The notes under the pieces: generated by a model
Databases searched by the model: none
Told to the model about the DNA's origin: nothing
Seen by the model: the letters and a program-made list of their open reading frames with translations, nothing else
Program-made: the position numbers and the translations under genes
Part shown: positions 45,205 through 55,315 of the stretch, piece after piece
Layout: each line of letters begins with the position of its first letter
Numbering within the stretch: the stretch's first letter is position 1
NCBI RefSeq assembly: GCF_902788255.1
Contig: NZ_CADAJR010000006.1
Location: 1 to 64,000, forward strand
Length of the DNA stretch: 64,000 bases
From: an uncultured Methanobrevibacter sp.
Lineage (GTDB): Archaea > Methanobacteriota > Methanobacteria > Methanobacteriales > Methanobacteriaceae
Direction: 5' to 3'

Positions 45205-45753
45205 TTACTCCCACCTTTTAAATAAATCATTTTCGATTTTCAAGGAGTCTAAAATCTTTCCGACAATGAAGTTTATCTGGTCGTCAACTGTATCGTGTGT
45301 TGAGTAAAATCCTGGCATTGCAGGTAAAATTATAGCTCCTTCTTGTGATAATGTTAGCATATTCTGTAAATGGATACTTCTCAGAGGGGTTTCACGTGGC
45401 ACAATAACGGTAGGTCTTCTCTCTTTTAAACTTACATCCGCCACTCTTGTTATCGTATTTGCACCATAGCCGTTTGCTATTGATGATAATGTCTTCATTG
45501 AACATGGTGCAATTACCAGTGCCTCTGCCTTAAATGATCCGCTGTTGATGGATGATGTCAGGTCATTGAAGTCATAATATTTGTCTGCAATCGCTATGAC
45601 ATCTTCCACTTTGTATTCTGTTTCTGATTCAATAACTATCTTTGCGGTATCGCTTATTACCAATCCGCTTTCTATATTTAATTTCTTTAGGGTTTCAAGG
45701 AGTCTTATTCCATATATTACTCCACTTGCTCCGGTTATTCCAACTACTATCAT
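45205..45753 (-). CDS. ubiX: Flavin prenyltransferase, UbiX family
   Basis: A 182-residue enzyme that joins dimethylallyl phosphate to FMN, giving the cofactor of UbiD-type decarboxylases. The flavin-binding opening GITGASGVIYGIRLLETL, the middle segment ALVIAPCSMKTLSSIANG and RETPLRSIHLQNML are visible. The partner ubiD gene is not in the window. It is cotranscribed with the HD-domain gene (8 bases) and cbiT. Confidence 0.9.
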   Translation of the reverse strand: MIVVGITGASGVIYGIRLLETLKKLNIESGLVISDTAKIVIESETEYKVEDVIAIADKYYDFNDLTSSINSGSFKAEALVIAPCSMKTLSSIANGYGANTITRVADVSLKERRPTVIVPRETPLRSIHLQNMLTLSQEGAIILPAMPGFYSTHDTVDDQINFIVGKILDSLKIENDLFKRWE

Positions 45754-45761
45754 TTTATCTC

Positions 45762-46988
45762 CTAGAACAATTTGATTTGGTCATAGTGTATTCCGTGGAA
45801 TTTTTCACGGTCAATTTCAGGTAAATCAAGATAGTGCTCTATTTTGAATTTCTCGAATTTTGATTTTTCATCTTCCGGAACATATACGCTGATGTCTGGT
45901 ATGTTGAATCTTGCTTTGCTCAATGCTCCTATGATATTTGATATTTCAGTCAATGGGTATAGCTTGCCATCTACGCTTACCTGTGTTTTCATCTCATCGA
46001 AACGTGGGTATTCCGCAATGTTTATGAATACATAATCCTTGTCAATTTCGTAATCTTCACTTATTTCCTCTTCGGCTTTTCTGAGTTCTTCAGGATTGAT
46101 TTTATACATTTTTTCCGGGAACTTGAAATTGTCCAGTCTGATGGTTTTGACTCTTTTTGGAATGATTCTGTTGTCAAGTCTGTGCATTATGTCATTTGCA
46201 TATTCATTTTCACAATGCCTGAATGTTGCGATGATGTCGGAATCGTCATACTTGTATATTTCATTCTCGTTGATTACTCCCTCATTGATTATCTTTTTAA
46301 GTGCTCTTCTAAACATTGTGTTGACGATTCTTGTTGTGTGGTGCTGATATACGCTCGGATACATGAAGTATCTTGATACCAATGCCCCCTCAGCTGCCTG
46401 AACACCTTTAATGTCTAGAATCAGTCCATCGTCCAATGTCAAATTTGAAATCAGCCTTTCATAATCAATCTTACCGTAGGACACTCCGGTATTGTGGGAA
46501 TCCCTTAACAGATAATCCATCCTGTCGACATCCAGCTCTCCGGATACGATCGGTCCGAGATATCCTTTTCCGTTGATTATGTCCACGATTTCATTTACAT
46601 CGAATTTCTCTTCAAGCAAGTCTCTCATGGAGGTTTTGGTAATGACGTATTTTGAAAGTTCCTCATGGGGAACACTCAACACTCCCTCGGATACATGTGA
46701 GAACGGTCCGTGGCCGACATCGTGCAGGAGGGCTGAAGCCCTGACCAGTTCAATTTCATCAGATGTCAGTTCAAGCTCTTCGGAAAGCTTTGATCCCAGA
46801 TTCATTGTTCCTATACAATGTTCAAATCTTGTATGGGTCGCTCCAGGATAAATAAGGCTTATTAATCCAAGCTGTTTTATGCGTCTTAAGCGTTGGAATT
46901 GAGGCATGTCCATAATTCTTAATTCAAAGCCGTCAAGGGTGATGTCTCCATAAACGCTGTCTCTGATAAACTTCTTTTTGCTTTTCAT
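45762..46988 (-). CDS. HD-domain phosphohydrolase
   Basis: A 408-residue HD-superfamily hydrolase similar to dNTP triphosphohydrolases. The metal site shows RFEHCIGTMNL and HDVGHGPFSHVSEG near residue 70-80, then DRMDYLLRDSHNTG near 165. The start ATG 46988 overlaps the upstream stop (ATGA). It may act on nucleotides; the substrate is unproven. Confidence 0.85.
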   Translation of the reverse strand: MKSKKKFIRDSVYGDITLDGFELRIMDMPQFQRLRRIKQLGLISLIYPGATHTRFEHCIGTMNLGSKLSEELELTSDEIELVRASALLHDVGHGPFSHVSEGVLSVPHEELSKYVITKTSMRDLLEEKFDVNEIVDIINGKGYLGPIVSGELDVDRMDYLLRDSHNTGVSYGKIDYERLISNLTLDDGLILDIKGVQAAEGALVSRYFMYPSVYQHHTTRIVNTMFRRALKKIINEGVINENEIYKYDDSDIIATFRHCENEYANDIMHRLDNRIIPKRVKTIRLDNFKFPEKMYKINPEELRKAEEEISEDYEIDKDYVFINIAEYPRFDEMKTQVSVDGKLYPLTEISNIIGALSKARFNIPDISVYVPEDEKSKFEKFKIEHYLDLPEIDREKFHGIHYDQIKLF

Positions 46989-47308
46989 AGTCCGTCCTCG
47001 ATGAATTCTTCTATATTTTCCCATCCGTAGTCAGTATCATTTGAGTCTACCGTATCTTCAATGTCATAAGTTATATTGTCATTTGAAGTGCTATTGGTGG
47101 CATTGGTGGTATTTGTGTCATTTTTTGGAATAATTGTTGGCACATAGTCCACTTCTGCAGGTTCAAAACTTTCATTGCTTAATGCGATTAGCTTATATGA
47201 ATCATAATCATCGTGTATTGTCATAGAAGCAACTGCAGTGCTTACACAGAATGCAGCAACTGCAATTATTAGGAAAACTATCAAATTCGCTTTTTGTGAA
47301 CCTCTCAT
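46985..47308 (-). CDS. Small membrane-anchored acidic protein
   Basis: A 107-residue protein with one N-terminal membrane helix (residues about 8-28, IVFLIIAVAAFCVSTAVASM) and a Thr/Asn/Asp-rich, acidic tail. Basic residues before the helix suggest the tail faces outside. No family is recognised. Its stop overlaps the HD start. Confidence 0.5.
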   Translation of the reverse strand: MRGSQKANLIVFLIIAVAAFCVSTAVASMTIHDDYDSYKLIALSNESFEPAEVDYVPTIIPKNDTNTTNATNSTSNDNITYDIEDTVDSNDTDYGWENIEEFIEDGL

Positions 47309-47459
47309 AATAACACTTTCATATTTATACTATTATTATTTATATAAAAGGTTAATATTTAATTGTTTCTTTGAAATTAGGGTTTTTTTAAGTTTTTTTT
47401 CAATTTTTCTTACATTTCTTCAAAACGTTTATATAGGAGTTTGACAAATTATTATATAT

Positions 47460-47475
47460 CGGAAGTATACTTCCG
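47460..47475 (+). promoter_or_regulatory. NrpR-type operator before amtB
   Basis: A perfect 16-bp palindrome CGGAAGTATACTTCCG fits the NrpR consensus GGAA-N6-TTCC, the site of the euryarchaeal nitrogen repressor, which releases on 2-oxoglutarate. A TATA-like TTTATATA lies at 47429-47436, about 25 bases before it, so the palindrome covers the expected start site. Confidence 0.85.
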
Positions 47476-47534
47476 ACATATCATTGCCGACAAGATGGTG
47501 ATGTTATGAAATAAATTATTATGAGTTAGATAAA

Positions 47535-48749
47535 ATGGTTATGTTCAATGCAGGTGACACCGCATGGATACTTGTATGTACCTTACTGGTGCTTTTGATG
47601 AGTATTCCGGCTGTCGCATTTTTTTATGGAGGATTAAGCAAACGTAAAAACGTATTAAATACAATATTTCTAACTTTCATTGCATTTTCAATAATCAGTG
47701 TAATATGGGTAATATTTGGTTATCAATTTGCTTTTGGAAGTGATATTCACGGATTGATAGGATCACCGACCAATTTCTTCTTGCAGGGAATCGGTCTGGA
47801 TGATTTGAAGGGAACAATTCCAACATTGCTGTTTGTAATGTTTCAGTGTGCATTTGCAGGTCTGACCTGTGCAATCATGTCTGGTGCTTTGGTTGGAAGG
47901 ATGAAAACAAAAGCATGGGTAATATTTGTTCCTTTATGGGCAGTTTTGGTCTACATCCCTGTCGCCCACTGGGTATGGGGTGGAGGATGGTTGATGCAGA
48001 TGGGTGCACTTGACTTTGCTGGTGGTGCGGTTGTACACATTAATTCAGGTATCTCAGCACTTGCAGTGGCATTGGTTTTAGGAAAAAGGAAAGATACCTC
48101 ATTAATCCCTCACAACCTGGGTTATGCAGTACTTGGGGCAGCATTACTATGGTTTGGATGGATGGGATTCAATGGAGGATCAGGTCTTGCAGCAGACGGT
48201 CTTGCTGCTAATGCAATAATCGTTTCAAATGTCTCAGCAGCTACCGGGCTGATAGTGTGGACAATAATAGATACAATGGTTGTGGGAAAACCGACAGTTC
48301 TCGGTGCAATATCCGGTGCAGTTGCGGGTTTGGTAGGAATTACTCCGGCTGCAGGTTTTGTTGATGTGCTGGGAGCATTGGCAATAGGTGTTGTGGCTCC
48401 ATTGATTTCATACTTCGCAATCTATTATCTAAAACCGAAACTTGGCTATGACGATGCTCTGGATGTATGGGGAATTCACGGAATGTCAGGAGTATGGGGA
48501 GCAATAGCAACAGGAATATTTGCAGTGCCTGCTGTCGGTGGTGTTGCAGGACTATTCTATGGAAATCCTAACCAGGTGATAATCCAGATAATCAGTGTAA
48601 TCGCAACAATAATATACTCATTTGCAATAAGCTATATATTGGCTAAGGTATTAGACAAGGCTATGAATGGAATAAGAGTCGAAGATCATGAAGAGATTGG
48701 TGGACTTGACAGCAATCTTCACAAGGAATCCGCATATAACTTGAATTAA
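47535..48749 (+). CDS. amtB: Ammonium transporter
   Basis: A 404-residue membrane protein with about 11 helices, forming an ammonium channel. Family motifs include [15 protein letters not shown] at the start, [17 protein letters not shown] with the pore His, and [20 protein letters not shown]. The end carries a cytoplasmic tail where GlnK docks. It is preceded by an NrpR-type operator and followed by glnK after 15 bases. Confidence 0.93.
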   Translation: MVMFNAGDTAWILVCTLLVLLMSIPAVAFFYGGLSKRKNVLNTIFLTFIAFSIISVIWVIFGYQFAFGSDIHGLIGSPTNFFLQGIGLDDLKGTIPTLLFVMFQCAFAGLTCAIMSGALVGRMKTKAWVIFVPLWAVLVYIPVAHWVWGGGWLMQMGALDFAGGAVVHINSGISALAVALVLGKRKDTSLIPHNLGYAVLGAALLWFGWMGFNGGSGLAADGLAANAIIVSNVSAATGLIVWTIIDTMVVGKPTVLGAISGAVAGLVGITPAAGFVDVLGALAIGVVAPLISYFAIYYLKPKLGYDDALDVWGIHGMSGVWGAIATGIFAVPAVGGVAGLFYGNPNQVIIQIISVIATIIYSFAISYILAKVLDKAMNGIRVEDHEEIGGLDSNLHKESAYNLN

Positions 48750-48758
48750 TGGAGGTAG

Positions 48759-49103
<345 letters not shown>

Positions 49104-49125
49104 ACTAAATATTTGATAACTCCCT

Positions 49126-49163
49126 GGAAAATGATGCTTATGCATCATTTTCCTATTTTTTTT
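49126..49163 (+). terminator. 12-bp hairpin terminator after glnK
   Basis: GGAAAATGATGC (49126-49137) and GCATCATTTTCC (49142-49153) form a perfect 12-bp stem with a 4-base loop, followed by TATTTTTTTT. Confidence 0.8.
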
Positions 49164-49266
49164 ACAGACTCTATTTTTATGATATTTTTAGCATTTTTAA
49201 CAAACTTTTAAATATTACAAAATACTACTGATTTTTAACTAATTATTTGGCACTTAAGAGATTTTT

Positions 49267-49434
49267 ATGATAGTAAAAGATTGGTGCTCATTCTGCGGAG
49301 AATGTGCAGGAGTATGTCCAAGAAATTTGATTCAAGTTAGAGAATATTCATTAGTCTTTAACGATGGCGACTGTAAAGATTGTGATACATGCATTAAAGC
49401 ATGCCCTATTGATGCTTTAGAAAAAGAGGAATGA
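49267..49434 (+). CDS. Ferredoxin, 2x[4Fe-4S], partner of the reductase
   Basis: A 55-residue protein with CSFCGECAGVCP and CKDCDTCIKACP, each CxxCxxCxxxCP, for two [4Fe-4S] clusters. It is encoded 4 bases before the geranylgeranyl reductase; in Methanosarcina the equivalent reductase takes electrons from a ferredoxin encoded directly upstream. The start ATG 49267 is clear; it is an easily missed short gene. Confidence 0.88.
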   Translation: MIVKDWCSFCGECAGVCPRNLIQVREYSLVFNDGDCKDCDTCIKACPIDALEKEE

Positions 49435-49438
49435 TTAT

Positions 49439-50617
49439 ATGATTGAAACTGATGTAATAGTTGTTGGTTCTGGACCTGCAGGTTCCAGTGCAGCAAAACA
49501 CGCTGCATTAGGTGGAGCAAAAGTTATTTTAATGGATAAAAAATCTGAAATAGGTTCACCGAAAAGATGTGCTGAAGATATACCTGTTAAAGGTCTAGAA
49601 AAATTGGGAATCGAACTTTCCCCTCTTTGGATTGCCAAAATAATAGGCGGTATAAGAATTCAGACACCTGACGGAACAGACCTCTGGTTACCAAAAGATA
49701 TAACAAATCTTTCTGAAGCAGATTGTGTCCTTGAAAGAAAAGTATTCGATAAACACATGGCTATGGATGCCGCAAGAGCAGGTGCCGAAATCAGAATTAA
49801 AACTTTAGTGACTGATATTGAAAAAATTGAAAACGGTTTTATTGTTGAAACAGAATCCATGGGTAAAAAACAGGATTTCAAATGTAAAATACTGGTTGCA
49901 GCTGACGGTGTTGAAGGACATGTCGCAAGATGGGCAGGTCTTAGACCCGCTGCAAAAGCAAAAGAAATGGGATCCTGTGTACAATATGAAATGTGTAATG
50001 TTGAATTTGAAAAACAGGGTTTTATTGAATTTTATTTTGGGTCATGTGCTCCTGGTGGATACGCATGGATTTTCCCTAAAGGAGATGACATTGCAAATGT
50101 CGGTTTAGGGCTTTTTTCTCACAAAGCAGAAAAATCAGCTAAAGAATACCTGGATGATTTTGTCGCCAAGTCTCCATACTTAAAAAATGCTCAAGCTGTT
50201 GAATTAAATGTTGGAGGAGACCCTGCTGGGGGAATGATTGAAAAACTTTATGACGACAATATTATGGTTGTCGGAGATGCAGCAGGTCAGGTAAACCCAT
50301 TAACTGGTGAAGGAATTATTCCTGGTATGATTGGTGGAATGTGTGCAGGTCAGGTAGCCGCTCAGGCTATTAAAGAGGATTGCTCTAAAAAATTCTTAAA
50401 ATTATATGATGAAATGGCTCGTAAAGAACTTGACTATGAAGATAAAGGATATAAAAAAGTGCAGGAATATGTATATTCCCTGTCTGATGAAGAATTGGAT
50501 GAGATTGGTCATGCACTTGAAAAAGAAAGCTTTGATGAGGCTTCATCTGCTGAAGTGGTTAAAAAATTAATTGAAATATCTCCAAAAGCTTCACGTTATT
50601 TAGGAAAACTCGTATAG
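49439..50617 (+). CDS. Digeranylgeranylglycerophospholipid reductase
   Basis: A 392-residue FAD enzyme that saturates the isoprenoid chains of archaeal membrane lipids. The FAD site VVGSGPAGSSAAKHAA is at residue 7, the conserved YxWxFP-like GGYAWIFPKGDD is near 205, and the second FAD motif VVGDAAGQVNPLTGEGI is near 278. The upstream ferredoxin is its probable electron donor. Confidence 0.9.
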   Translation: MIETDVIVVGSGPAGSSAAKHAALGGAKVILMDKKSEIGSPKRCAEDIPVKGLEKLGIELSPLWIAKIIGGIRIQTPDGTDLWLPKDITNLSEADCVLERKVFDKHMAMDAARAGAEIRIKTLVTDIEKIENGFIVETESMGKKQDFKCKILVAADGVEGHVARWAGLRPAAKAKEMGSCVQYEMCNVEFEKQGFIEFYFGSCAPGGYAWIFPKGDDIANVGLGLFSHKAEKSAKEYLDDFVAKSPYLKNAQAVELNVGGDPAGGMIEKLYDDNIMVVGDAAGQVNPLTGEGIIPGMIGGMCAGQVAAQAIKEDCSKKFLKLYDEMARKELDYEDKGYKKVQEYVYSLSDEELDEIGHALEKESFDEASSAEVVKKLIEISPKASRYLGKLV

Positions 50618-50695
50618 AGTTTTTGATTGGGATGGTTAATTGAAGTCATGGCAATTTCAATTTCTCCAGTTAAAAAGTTTCGGTATTGATTATAA

Positions 50696-51298
50696 TCAGT
50701 AACTGATTACAACCCCACCAATATCTGAGGTGTCAACCCATGTGGTAATGCCTGAGATTTCATATAAATCACCATTGATGTATTCATAGGAGATTTCCTT
50801 GTTGTCGCTTACCAAATGAATCTGGTTTTCGTTGATCTCATCAACCCTTTTGATGATTCCGCCATATTCGTCACTCTCTGCAATGACTATGTCACCAACT
50901 TTAACGTCATGTGTCTTGTTTACAAGGACTTTCTGTCCGTCAAGCAATGTTGGAAGCATTGATGTTCCGTCAACATTAACGATGAGGGGAATTTGGTCAG
51001 GTCCGATTGATGAGTCAAGATTGATTTTAGGATCCTTCAAACCGTACTGCATACAGATGTTTTTAACGTTCTGTTTGTATTTTGGGATGTCTGTGGTTGT
51101 ATCGTTCATGACTTTCAGTGTATAATCGCATATATCTCTGGTCAGACCTGTTCTGTCGATATCTGAAAATGTGGTTGTTTCAACGGTAACGTTTTCCCCA
51201 TCAATGTAGATGTCAATGGTATCTCCACCGAATAGGGCGATTCCACAGATTATGATTAAAATAAGAATAAGCAATGCTAAAATTATTTTTTTAGCCAT
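50696..51298 (-). CDS. Signal peptidase I-like (S26/S24) membrane protein
   Basis: A 200-residue protein with an N-terminal membrane helix (residues 4-24) and a C-terminal domain of the S26/S24 peptidase fold: Ser in DGTSMLPTLLDGQ near residue 110 and Lys in GGIIKRVDEI near 150 form a likely Ser-Lys pair. The middle (about 30-100) is unlike standard signal peptidases. It may be a specialised peptidase. It is encoded upstream of nothing on its strand, just after aroD (4 bases). Confidence 0.65.
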   Translation of the reverse strand: MAKKIILALLILILIIICGIALFGGDTIDIYIDGENVTVETTTFSDIDRTGLTRDICDYTLKVMNDTTTDIPKYKQNVKNICMQYGLKDPKINLDSSIGPDQIPLIVNVDGTSMLPTLLDGQKVLVNKTHDVKVGDIVIAESDEYGGIIKRVDEINENQIHLVSDNKEISYEYINGDLYEISGITTWVDTSDIGGVVISY

Positions 51299-51302
51299 AA
51301 AA

Positions 51303-51980
51303 TCACTCTTCCATGATGTTTAAATCCATGTTGAGAAGTGCCTTCATTGTTTCAATGTCAATCTGGCCCGGTGCTGTAACATCGGTTCCGGCGGCAAATG
51401 TAATTGGTGAGTCGAATTTTGACGCCATGACACGTGTATAGCTTCCCAAATCACCCATGGAAATTGCAATGGTGTTTTCACAGTGGGACAATACTGCAAG
51501 TATGGTCAGTGTGTCCTCCAAATCCTGCGGCATGAATGCAACCTTTGCAATGTCTCCCAATTCCTGTTCCTTGGAAACGATATACATTATTTCGTTCAAA
51601 TCCGGTGTCTTTTCAAAGTCATGGTATGAAACGATGGTTTTGACTCCAGTATCATGAATCTTTTTTATGTACTCGTCATCGCATTGAAGCTCAATATCCA
51701 CGTAGTCAACCAAATCGCAGCATTCATAGAGTATGTTGAATCTTTCCTCTTCAGTTCCCTTAAATGATCCTCCTTCTGAGGTGATTCTGTTGGTTGCAAT
51801 CATTGGAAAATTGATTTCGGCAATTGTATCCTTGATTTCTGTGATGTTTGGGTTTTTAAGCGCATCTATTCTGAACTCCAATACGTCCGCACCCTTGTCG
51901 ATACAATCTTTTGCAACTTCAATAACGTCTTTGCAATTTTCCTGAAAAATTGGAATTGCAATCTTTGTTTGTGAATACAT
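51303..51980 (-). CDS. aroD: 3-dehydroquinate dehydratase, type I
   Basis: A 225-residue Schiff-base enzyme of the shikimate pathway. Conserved parts: VLEFRIDALKN near residue 35, the catalytic His in IVSYHDFEKTP, and the lysine in IAKVAFMPQDLED. The end SPITFAAGTDVTAPGQIDIE is typical. It works in the same pathway as aroA at 20966. Confidence 0.9.
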   Translation of the reverse strand: MYSQTKIAIPIFQENCKDVIEVAKDCIDKGADVLEFRIDALKNPNITEIKDTIAEINFPMIATNRITSEGGSFKGTEEERFNILYECCDLVDYVDIELQCDDEYIKKIHDTGVKTIVSYHDFEKTPDLNEIMYIVSKEQELGDIAKVAFMPQDLEDTLTILAVLSHCENTIAISMGDLGSYTRVMASKFDSPITFAAGTDVTAPGQIDIETMKALLNMDLNIMEE

Positions 51981-52107
51981 TATTTAAATATATAAATTAG
52001 GTTATTTATTAAGCTTTCTTAATGTTTATATAAATTGAAAAACATAATATATACCAATAAAATTTAAAATTTTATTAGTTTATTAATTGATTATACAAGG
52101 TGTTAAT

Positions 52108-52833
52108 TTGAAAATTACAGCTATAGGTGCGGATATATCAAAAAATGATGTGTCATGCAGTTCTAAGCTAGTAGCAACTATTGAAAAGAACCTTCAAAGT
52201 GTAAAAGAATTAGGTGCAAGGGATGTTGGTCTTACAAATGTGACAGGTGACGATGTTGTTGTCAGTGCATTTGTAGAGGACGATTTACTTGAAACTGTCA
52301 ATGAAGGTTTGGTTAATGTTTTAAAGATGAGTGCAGAAAATTTCGGCGATTTGTCTGGAATTTCCGATAATCCTGATGATGCGGGGGAAGGAATTTCATA
52401 TGCCGAAGCAAGCATAAGAAAAGATTTCTATCCTGATGCAATTGTTTTGGGATTTGATACATATGGCGGTGAGCCGTTTGTTGGTGATGTTGCAAACTCT
52501 GCAATCGAGGCGGCACGTGGAATGAAAAACTGTACCGATGTGTCAGACTACATTGAGCCTAAAACAAGAAAGATACCTGGTGTCGGATATGTTTCACCTG
52601 AAACCGATGATCCTGTGGTCGTTGCAACTGTTGAAAACATTGAGTCAGTTGGAGTAATTGCAGGGGCAATGATTGGAGCTGCACTTGGAAATAAGAACGT
52701 TTATCTAGTTAAAAGAGGAACAACTTGTAATGTATTGCCCGGTAGTGTAATATTCTCAGCTACCGCATTCATGAATGGGAATATAATAGATTTAGCTGTT
52801 CCATTTGAAAATAAAACTCGAATATTAAGGTAA
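52108..52833 (+). CDS. Conserved methanogen protein of unknown function beside sucD
   Basis: A 241-residue protein rich in Gly, Ala and Val, with an alpha/beta core ([20 protein letters not shown]), and near the C-terminus a Gly/Ala-rich hydrophobic stretch ([18 protein letters not shown]). No family is recognised. I start at TTG 52108, which has AGGTG five bases before it; the earlier TTG at 52087 lacks one. It ends 14 bases before sucD and is probably cotranscribed, hinting at a link to CoA or succinate metabolism. Confidence 0.6.
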   Translation: MKITAIGADISKNDVSCSSKLVATIEKNLQSVKELGARDVGLTNVTGDDVVVSAFVEDDLLETVNEGLVNVLKMSAENFGDLSGISDNPDDAGEGISYAEASIRKDFYPDAIVLGFDTYGGEPFVGDVANSAIEAARGMKNCTDVSDYIEPKTRKIPGVGYVSPETDDPVVVATVENIESVGVIAGAMIGAALGNKNVYLVKRGTTCNVLPGSVIFSATAFMNGNIIDLAVPFENKTRILR

Positions 52834-52847
52834 TAGGGGGTAATTTT

Positions 52848-53711
52848 ATGATTTTATTAAATGAGGATACAAAATGTTTAGTTCAGGGAATAACCGGTAA
52901 GCAAGGTTCATTCCATACAGAACAGATGCTTAAATATAATACAAATATTGTTGCAGGTCTAACACCTGGAAAAGGAGGTCAAAAGTTCCTTGATCAGGTA
53001 CCTATTTTCAATTCAATGGAAGAGGCTGTAGAAGAGGTAGACATCAACGCTTCCATAATATTTGTGCCTGCAAGATTTGCAAAGGATGCTGCATTTGAGG
53101 CAATAAGACACTTGGATTTGGTTGTTATTATTTCAGAGCACATTCCAGTACATGACAGTATGAAAATCATGGCATATGCAAAACAGATGGGAACCACAAT
53201 TATAGGTCCTAACACTCCGGGAATCATATCTCCTGGTGTCGGTAAATTAGGAATCATGCCTACACATATCTTTTCTGAAGGAAATGTGGGTGTAATTTCA
53301 AGAAGTGGTACATTAACCTATGAAATTGCAAGCGAACTTACAAATGCAGGAATAGGTCAAAGTACTGCAGTAGGTATTGGTGGAGACCCTGTAACCGGTG
53401 ACAATTACGTTGACATTCTTAAAAGGTTTGAAAAAGATGATCAAACCGAAGCTGTTGTCTTAATCGGTGAGATTGGAGGAACCGCTGAAGAAAGAGCAGG
53501 TAAATACATTGCTGATGAGATGTCAAAACCAGTTGTATCATACATTGCAGGAAGGACAGCACCTCCGGGCAAAAGAATGGGACACGCTGGAGCTATCATT
53601 CAAGGATCATCCGGTACTGTAGCAAGTAAAACCAAAGCCCTGAATGATGCTGGTGTGGAAGTGGCTAAAAAACCATCTGAAATTGTAGACTTACTTAAAA
53701 AGGTTATGTAG
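52848..53711 (+). CDS. sucD: Succinyl-CoA ligase alpha subunit
   Basis: A 287-residue subunit holding the catalytic histidine. Recognised parts: CoA-binding [26 protein letters not shown], and the phosphohistidine loop [17 protein letters not shown]. The beta subunit gene is not in the window. In methanogens this enzyme feeds the incomplete TCA cycle. Its stop directly abuts the hmgA ATG. Confidence 0.93.
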   Translation: MILLNEDTKCLVQGITGKQGSFHTEQMLKYNTNIVAGLTPGKGGQKFLDQVPIFNSMEEAVEEVDINASIIFVPARFAKDAAFEAIRHLDLVVIISEHIPVHDSMKIMAYAKQMGTTIIGPNTPGIISPGVGKLGIMPTHIFSEGNVGVISRSGTLTYEIASELTNAGIGQSTAVGIGGDPVTGDNYVDILKRFEKDDQTEAVVLIGEIGGTAEERAGKYIADEMSKPVVSYIAGRTAPPGKRMGHAGAIIQGSSGTVASKTKALNDAGVEVAKKPSEIVDLLKKVM

Positions 53712-54914
53712 ATGACAAATCAGGAAATTATTGATAAATTATTGAACGGCGAAATGAAGCTTTATCAGGTTGACAAGGAAGTTGATGCAAAGACTGCAAC
53801 CGATATAAGAAGGGAATTTCTCGAACAGAAGTATGATTTGCAATTGCCGAACATCTCCAATTACACTTTGGACATGGAAAGGGCATCAGCAAGAAACATT
53901 GAAAATTCAATCGGAGTGCTGCAGTTGCCTATGGGTATTGCAGGACCATTGAAAATCAATGGTGAATACTGTCAAAGGGAAGTTTTCGTTCCGCTTGCAA
54001 CCTCAGAAGGGGCACTTGTAGCATCAATTAACCGTGGAGCATCAACAATTACCGCATCCGGCGGTGCAAATGCAAGGGTTGTTTCCGATTGCATGACCCG
54101 TGCACCGGCAATCAAATGTGAAAATGCAGTTGATGCCATTAAAATCAAACAATGGTTTGTTGATAATTTCGATGAGTTAAAAGAGCTTGCAGAAAGCACA
54201 ACCTCTCATGGTAAACTGATTAAAATCGATCCTATATTAATTGTTGGAAGCTATGTGTATCCTAGATTTGTATTTTCAACAGGAGACAGTATGGGAATGA
54301 ATATGGTAACAATAGCTTCTGAAAAAATCTTAGATAAACTTGCAGAAGAGACCACTGCAACCCATATTGCATTAAGCGGAAACGTATGTGTGGATAAAAA
54401 GCCTGCAGCTATAAACATTGTTGAAGGAAGAGGAAAAAGTGTAGTTGCAGATATACTGATACCTGAAGAAATCGTTGAAAAGAAACTCAAGACCACAGCT
54501 GATGCAATCGTTGAAGTAAACACTGCCAAAAACCTAATCGGTTCAGCTGCAAGTGGAGCAATGGCATACAATGCCCATTATGCAAACATGGTTGCTGCAA
54601 TATTCTTGGCAACCGGCCAGGATGCTGCACATGTCGTTGAAGGATCCCTCGGTATCACAACAGCGGAAAACAGAAACGGCGACTTATATTTTTCAGTGAA
54701 CTTGCCTGACCTTCCGGTTGCAACCGTAGGTGGAGGAACAAGTCTTGAAGTTGCTCAGGAAGGATTGAGCATATTGGGTGTTGCTGGCTCAAATCATGCT
54801 AAGGAATACGCAGAAATTGTTGCTTCAACCGTTTTAGCAGGTGAATTGTCACTTGTAGGTGCATTGGCTGCAGGACACCTTGCAAGAGCTCACCAGGAAC
54901 TTGGAAGAGGATAA
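53712..54914 (+). CDS. hmgA: HMG-CoA reductase (NADPH)
   Basis: A 400-residue class I enzyme committing acetyl units to mevalonate and so to archaeal lipids. Catalytic residues are in SEGALVAS (Glu), NIVEGRGKSVVADI (Lys), GQDAAHVVEGS (Asp) and GHLARAHQELGRG (His). The ENSIGVLQLPMGIAGPL and GDSMGMNM stretches bind CoA and NADPH. It starts at the base after the sucD stop. Confidence 0.94.
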   Translation: MTNQEIIDKLLNGEMKLYQVDKEVDAKTATDIRREFLEQKYDLQLPNISNYTLDMERASARNIENSIGVLQLPMGIAGPLKINGEYCQREVFVPLATSEGALVASINRGASTITASGGANARVVSDCMTRAPAIKCENAVDAIKIKQWFVDNFDELKELAESTTSHGKLIKIDPILIVGSYVYPRFVFSTGDSMGMNMVTIASEKILDKLAEETTATHIALSGNVCVDKKPAAINIVEGRGKSVVADILIPEEIVEKKLKTTADAIVEVNTAKNLIGSAASGAMAYNAHYANMVAAIFLATGQDAAHVVEGSLGITTAENRNGDLYFSVNLPDLPVATVGGGTSLEVAQEGLSILGVAGSNHAKEYAEIVASTVLAGELSLVGALAAGHLARAHQELGRG

Positions 54915-54915
54915 A

Positions 54916-55119
54916 ATGGATGATTTAGATAATTTATTATATCCTGAAATCACTCTTGAAACTGATGATATTGTAATGACAATTTCCGTTAAGAAAGATT
55001 ATTCCCAAATTGAAGATTTGGATGAGCGAAAAGAAGAATTCATTAATGATTTGAACGATTTCATTAAGGAATTCAGTGAAACACCTGAATCTCAGGAATT
55101 CATGGAATATTTTGATTAG
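54916..55119 (+). CDS. Small acidic protein after hmgA
   Basis: A 67-residue acidic protein (about one third Asp and Glu), probably helical at its end (NDLNDFIKEFSETPESQEF). No family is recognised. ATG 54916 comes one base after the hmgA stop, so it is made with the enzyme; an in-frame start inside hmgA is less likely. Confidence 0.5.
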   Translation: MDDLDNLLYPEITLETDDIVMTISVKKDYSQIEDLDERKEEFINDLNDFIKEFSETPESQEFMEYFD

Positions 55120-55315
55120 TATTAAATCTAAATCAAAATATTATTCATTCTATTTTTTTTAGTTCACTGATTTTATTTTTATTTCTATTTTTACTTATAA
55201 TCTATTAAAATTGTCTAATTATTGTGTATTAAGATTTACACTTGAAATTTCACATCGATTAGAAAAAATAAGCAATATATAATTATATATAGTAAAATGG
55301 AGAATAAATATTAAT

